Source: Perilla frutescens (lineage: Eukaryota; Streptophyta; Magnoliopsida; Lamiales; Lamiaceae). Taken from it: a stretch of 64,000 nucleotides of DNA. Positions 61,002-64,000 of this stretch are shown piece by piece (the first letter of the stretch is position 1; each line of letters begins with the position of its first letter). The translations under genes and the position numbers were made by a program. The DNA is taken from NCBI GenBank assembly GCA_026008535.1, contig BRKX01000009.1:65817720-65881719 (forward strand), written 5' to 3'. A model generated the notes under the pieces. It saw only the letters and a program-made list of their open reading frames with translations. It ran no database searches and was not told the origin of the DNA.

Positions 61002-64000
61002 TCCATTATGAATCAATCCATATGATCATATATGCCTAATCCATCCACTTTTGAAAAAATCAAATTTTTGAGCCCGCCCAAAGGGGTACCCTTTTGGCCG
61101 GTGGCCAGATTTGGCCCTATTTTCTGGCAGCCGTAGATAAAACGGCTATAACACTCTCCAGAAGTAAACTTTACCCGTGATTCTTGTTGCGTTGTATTTC
61201 TAACTCAAATATCTACCCTACAAAAAGTTTAAATGGAAGAAACTCCTTTTGAGTTAACCTCTTGGTGATTATCAAGTTGATTTCCACAAACGTCGCCTCT
61301 TATGTAGGGATCGGGGTGAACGTCGGGTTTTTCATTGAGTCCATCATTTTTGAACACTAGAGTCCATTATGAATCAATCCATATGATCATATATGCCTAA
61401 TCCGTCCACTTTTGAAAAAATCAAATTTTTGAGCCCGCCCAAAGGGACCCTTTTGGCCGGTGGCAAGATTTGGCCCCGTTTTCTGGCAGCCATCAGTAAA
61501 ATGGCTATAACTCTCTCCAGAAGTAAGCTTTACCCATTATTCTTGTTGCGTTGGATTCCTAACTCAAATATCTACCCTACAAAAAGTTCAAATGGAAGAA
61601 ACTCCTTTTGAGTCAACCTCTAGGTTATTATCAATTTGATTTCCACAACCGTCGCCTCTTATGCAGGGAGCGGGGTGAACATCGGGTTTTTCATTGAGTC
61701 TAGCATTTTTGAACACTAGAGTCCATTATGAATCAGTCCATATGATCATATATACCTAATCCGTCCACTTTTGAAAAAATCAAATTTTTGAGCCCGCCCA
61801 AAGGGGTACCCCTTTGGCCGGTGGCCAGATTTGGCCCTGTTTTCTGGCAACCGTCAGTAAAACGGCTATAAGTCTCTCCAGAAGTAAGCTTTACCCGTGA
61901 TTCTTGTTGAGTTGGATTTCTAACTCAAATATCTACCCTATAAAAAGTTCAAATGGAAGAAACTCCTTTCGAGTCAACCTTTAGGTGATTATCAAGTTGA
62001 TTTCCACAACCGTCGCATCTTATGTAGGGATCGGGGTGAATGTCGGGTTTTTCATTGAGTCTAGCATTTTTGAACACTAGAGTCCATTATGAATCAATCC
62101 ATATGATCATATATGCCTAATCCTTCCACTATTGAAAAAATCAAATTTTTGTGCCCGCCCATAGGGACCCCTTTGGCCGGTGGCAAGATCTGACCACGTT
62201 TTCTGTTAGCCATCAGTAAAACGGCTATAACTCTCTCCAGAAGTAAGCTTTACCCATGATTCTTGTAGCGTTGGATTCCTCACTCAAATATCTACCCTAC
62301 AAAAAGTTCAAATGGAAGAAACTCCTGTTGAGTCAACCTCTAGGTGATTATCAAGTTTATTTCCACAACCGTCGCCTCTTATATAGGGATTGGGGTGAAC
62401 GTCGGGTTTTTCATTGAGTCTACCATTTTTGAACACTAGAGTCCATTATGAATCAATCCATATGATCATATATGCCTAATCCGTTAACTTTTGAAAAAAT
62501 TAAATTTTTGAGCCCACCCAAAGGGGTACCCCTTTGGCCAGTGGCCAGATTTGGCCCCGTTTTCTGGCAGCCGTCAGTAAAACGGCTATAACTCTCTCCA
62601 TAAGTAAGCTTTACCCGTGATTCTTGTTGCGTTGGATTCCTAACTCAAATATCTACCCTAACAAAAGTCGAACCGGTAGAAACCCTATTTGAGTCGGCCT
62701 CTAGGTGATTATCAAGTTGATTTCCAAAACCGTCACCTCTTATGTTGGGATCGGGGTGAACGTCGGGTTTATAATTGAGTCTAGCATTTTTGAACACTAG
62801 AGTCCATTATGAATCAATCCATATGATCATATATGCCTAATCCGTCCACTTTTGAAAAAATCAAATTTTTGAGCCCCCCCCAAAGGGGTACCCCTTTGGC
62901 CGGTGGCCAGATTTGGCACCATTTTCTGGCAGCCGTCAGTAAAACGGCTATAACTCTCTCTAGAAGTAAGGTTTACCCGTGATTCTTATTGCGTTGGATT
63001 TCTAACTCAAATATATACCCTACAAAAAGTTCAAATGGAAGAAACTCCTTTTGAGTCAACCTCTAGGTTATTATCAAGTTGATTTCCAAAACCGTCGCCT
63101 CTTATGTAGGGATCGGGTGAACGTCGGGTTTTTCATTGAGTCTAGCATTTTTGAACACTAGATTCCATTATGAATCAATCAATATGATCATATATGCCTA
63201 ATCCGTCCACTTTTGAAAAAATCAAATTTTTGAGCCCGCCCAAAGGGGTACCTCTTTGGCCGGTGGCCAGATTTTGCCCCGTTTTCTGACAGCCGTCAGT
63301 AAAACGGCTATAACTCTCTCTAGAAGTAAGCTTTACCCGTGATTCTTGTTGCGTTGGATTCCTAACTCAAATATCTACCCTACCAGAAGTCGAACCGGTA
63401 GAAACCTTATTTGAGTCGGCCTATAGGTGATTATCAAGTTGATTTCCAGGACCGTCATCTCTTATGTTGGGATCGGGGTGAACGTCGGGTTTATCATTGA
63501 GTCTAGCATTTTTGAACACTAGAGTCCATTATGAATCAATCCATATGATCATATATACCTAATCCGTCCACTTTTGAAAAAATCAAATTTTTGAGCCCGC
63601 CCAAAGGGGTACCTGTAGGTGATTATCAAGTTGATTTCCACAACCGTCGCCTCTTATGTAGGGATCGGGGTAAACGTCGGGTTTTTCATTCAGTCTAGCA
63701 TTTTTGAACACTAGAGTCCATTATGAATCAATCCATATGATCATATATGCCTAATCCGTCCACTTTTGAAAAAATCAAATTTTTGAGCACGCCCAAAGGG
63801 GTATCCTTGTGGCCGGTGGCCAGATTTGGCACCGTTTTCTAGCAGCCGTCAGTAAAACGGCTATAACTCTCTTCAGAAGTAAGCTTTACCCGTGATTCTT
63901 GTTGCGTTGGATTCCTAACTCAAATATCTACCCTACAAAAGTCGAACCGGTAGAAACCCTATTTGAGTCGGCCTCTAGGTGATTATCAAGTTGATTTCCA
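61002..64000. repeat. Divergent right-end monomers with a two-monomer alternation
   Basis: Markers are 61002, 61363, 61722, 62083, 62442, 62803, 63164, 63525 and 63717. Private substitutions are denser than elsewhere. The units at 61363 and 62083 are both 359 bp, lacking gt at the palindrome centre, and share ggtggcaag and gccatcag. The units at 62442, 63164 and 63717 share a replaced segment, gtcgaaccggtagaaac followed by tatttgagtcggcc, where other monomers have gttcaaatggaagaaac and ttttgagtcaacc. Higher divergence and ancestral-looking forms (ggattcctaac, cccgtgattc) suggest that an array edge is near. Confidence 0.87.
63525..63716. repeat. Truncated satellite monomer (192 bp), internal 169-bp deletion
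   Basis: The monomer reads normally up to the left half and centre of the palindrome (63601-63613). It then jumps directly to tgtaggtgattatcaag, which is the late part of the unit. The segment from cctttggcc to the aacctct word is missing. Both sides share the letters acct, so short homology may have guided the deletion. Confidence 0.9.

Larger units (their letters stand above)
1..64000. repeat. 361-bp satellite DNA array, continuous, single orientation
   Basis: The phase word tccatta recurs 178 times between 14 and 63717. Spacing is 361 bp in most cases and 359-363 bp in all but two. Every unit contains the same ordered words: a cat-atgatcatat or cat-attatcatat start, an A/T tract, the 20-bp palindrome, the ctataactctctcc word, a ttgcgttggattt word, a gttcaaatggaagaaac word and a terminal gaacgtcggg word. 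All units run in the same direction and there is no foreign insertion. Such arrays are typical of eukaryotic heterochromatin, often centromeric or pericentromeric. The family is not one I recognise. A length near 360 bp is about two nucleosomal repeats and is common among plant satellites, so a plant host is likely but not shown. This entry accounts for every gene-free stretch in the window. Confidence 0.97.

Noticed and set aside
1..64000. CRISPR array
   Set aside because: The repeated unit is 361 bp and continuous. There are no short repeats with unique spacers and no cas genes.

Overview
The whole 64 kb window is a single tandem satellite DNA array. Taking the 't' of the recurring word tccatta as the phase marker, I find 178 markers from position 14 to 63717. 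They give 175 full-length monomers of 359-363 bp (mean about 361.1 bp), two truncated monomers (318 bp at 14-331 and 192 bp at 63525-63716) and a partial unit at each window edge. All monomers lie head-to-tail in one orientation. I see no gene, rRNA, tRNA, transposable element, CRISPR array, telomeric tract or unrelated spacer. This points to eukaryotic constitutive heterochromatin (centromeric, pericentromeric or knob/subtelomeric). A 361-bp, roughly two-nucleosome unit would fit a plant best, but I do not recognise the family, so the host is an inference.

The interest lies in the higher-order organisation. The array is a patchwork of local higher-order repeats (HORs) whose period changes along the window. 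Coordinates are marker to marker: 3-mer 2861-5028; 4-mer 6112-8644; 5-mer 8645-11891; 11/12-mer 14782-20921; 3-mer 22365-26694; 4-mer 29583-32470; a 6-mer of 2166 bp in two almost identical copies 33193-37524; 3-mer 37525-39691; 5-mer 39330-42218; 5-mer of 1807 bp 50162-56306, one copy of which carries an extra monomer pair; and a degenerating dimeric pattern 61363-64000. Mixed, non-periodic monomers lie between these blocks. Several monomers are mosaics of neighbours, and some adjacent monomers are near-perfect duplicates. Both are expected from unequal crossing-over and gene conversion. Monomers become more divergent from about 61 kb rightward, as at the edge of an array.

Within the monomer, the first half carries an A/T tract, a perfect 20-bp palindrome (CCAAAGGGGTACCCCTTTGG) and a small 6-bp-stem hairpin. 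The second half ends in a strongly conserved segment running to the gaacgtcggg word. Most length changes, both truncations and several mosaic junctions fall in or next to the palindrome, which makes it a candidate fragile or recombination-prone site. The short open frames (63-86 codons) are chance by-products of particular monomer variants and I do not annotate them as genes.
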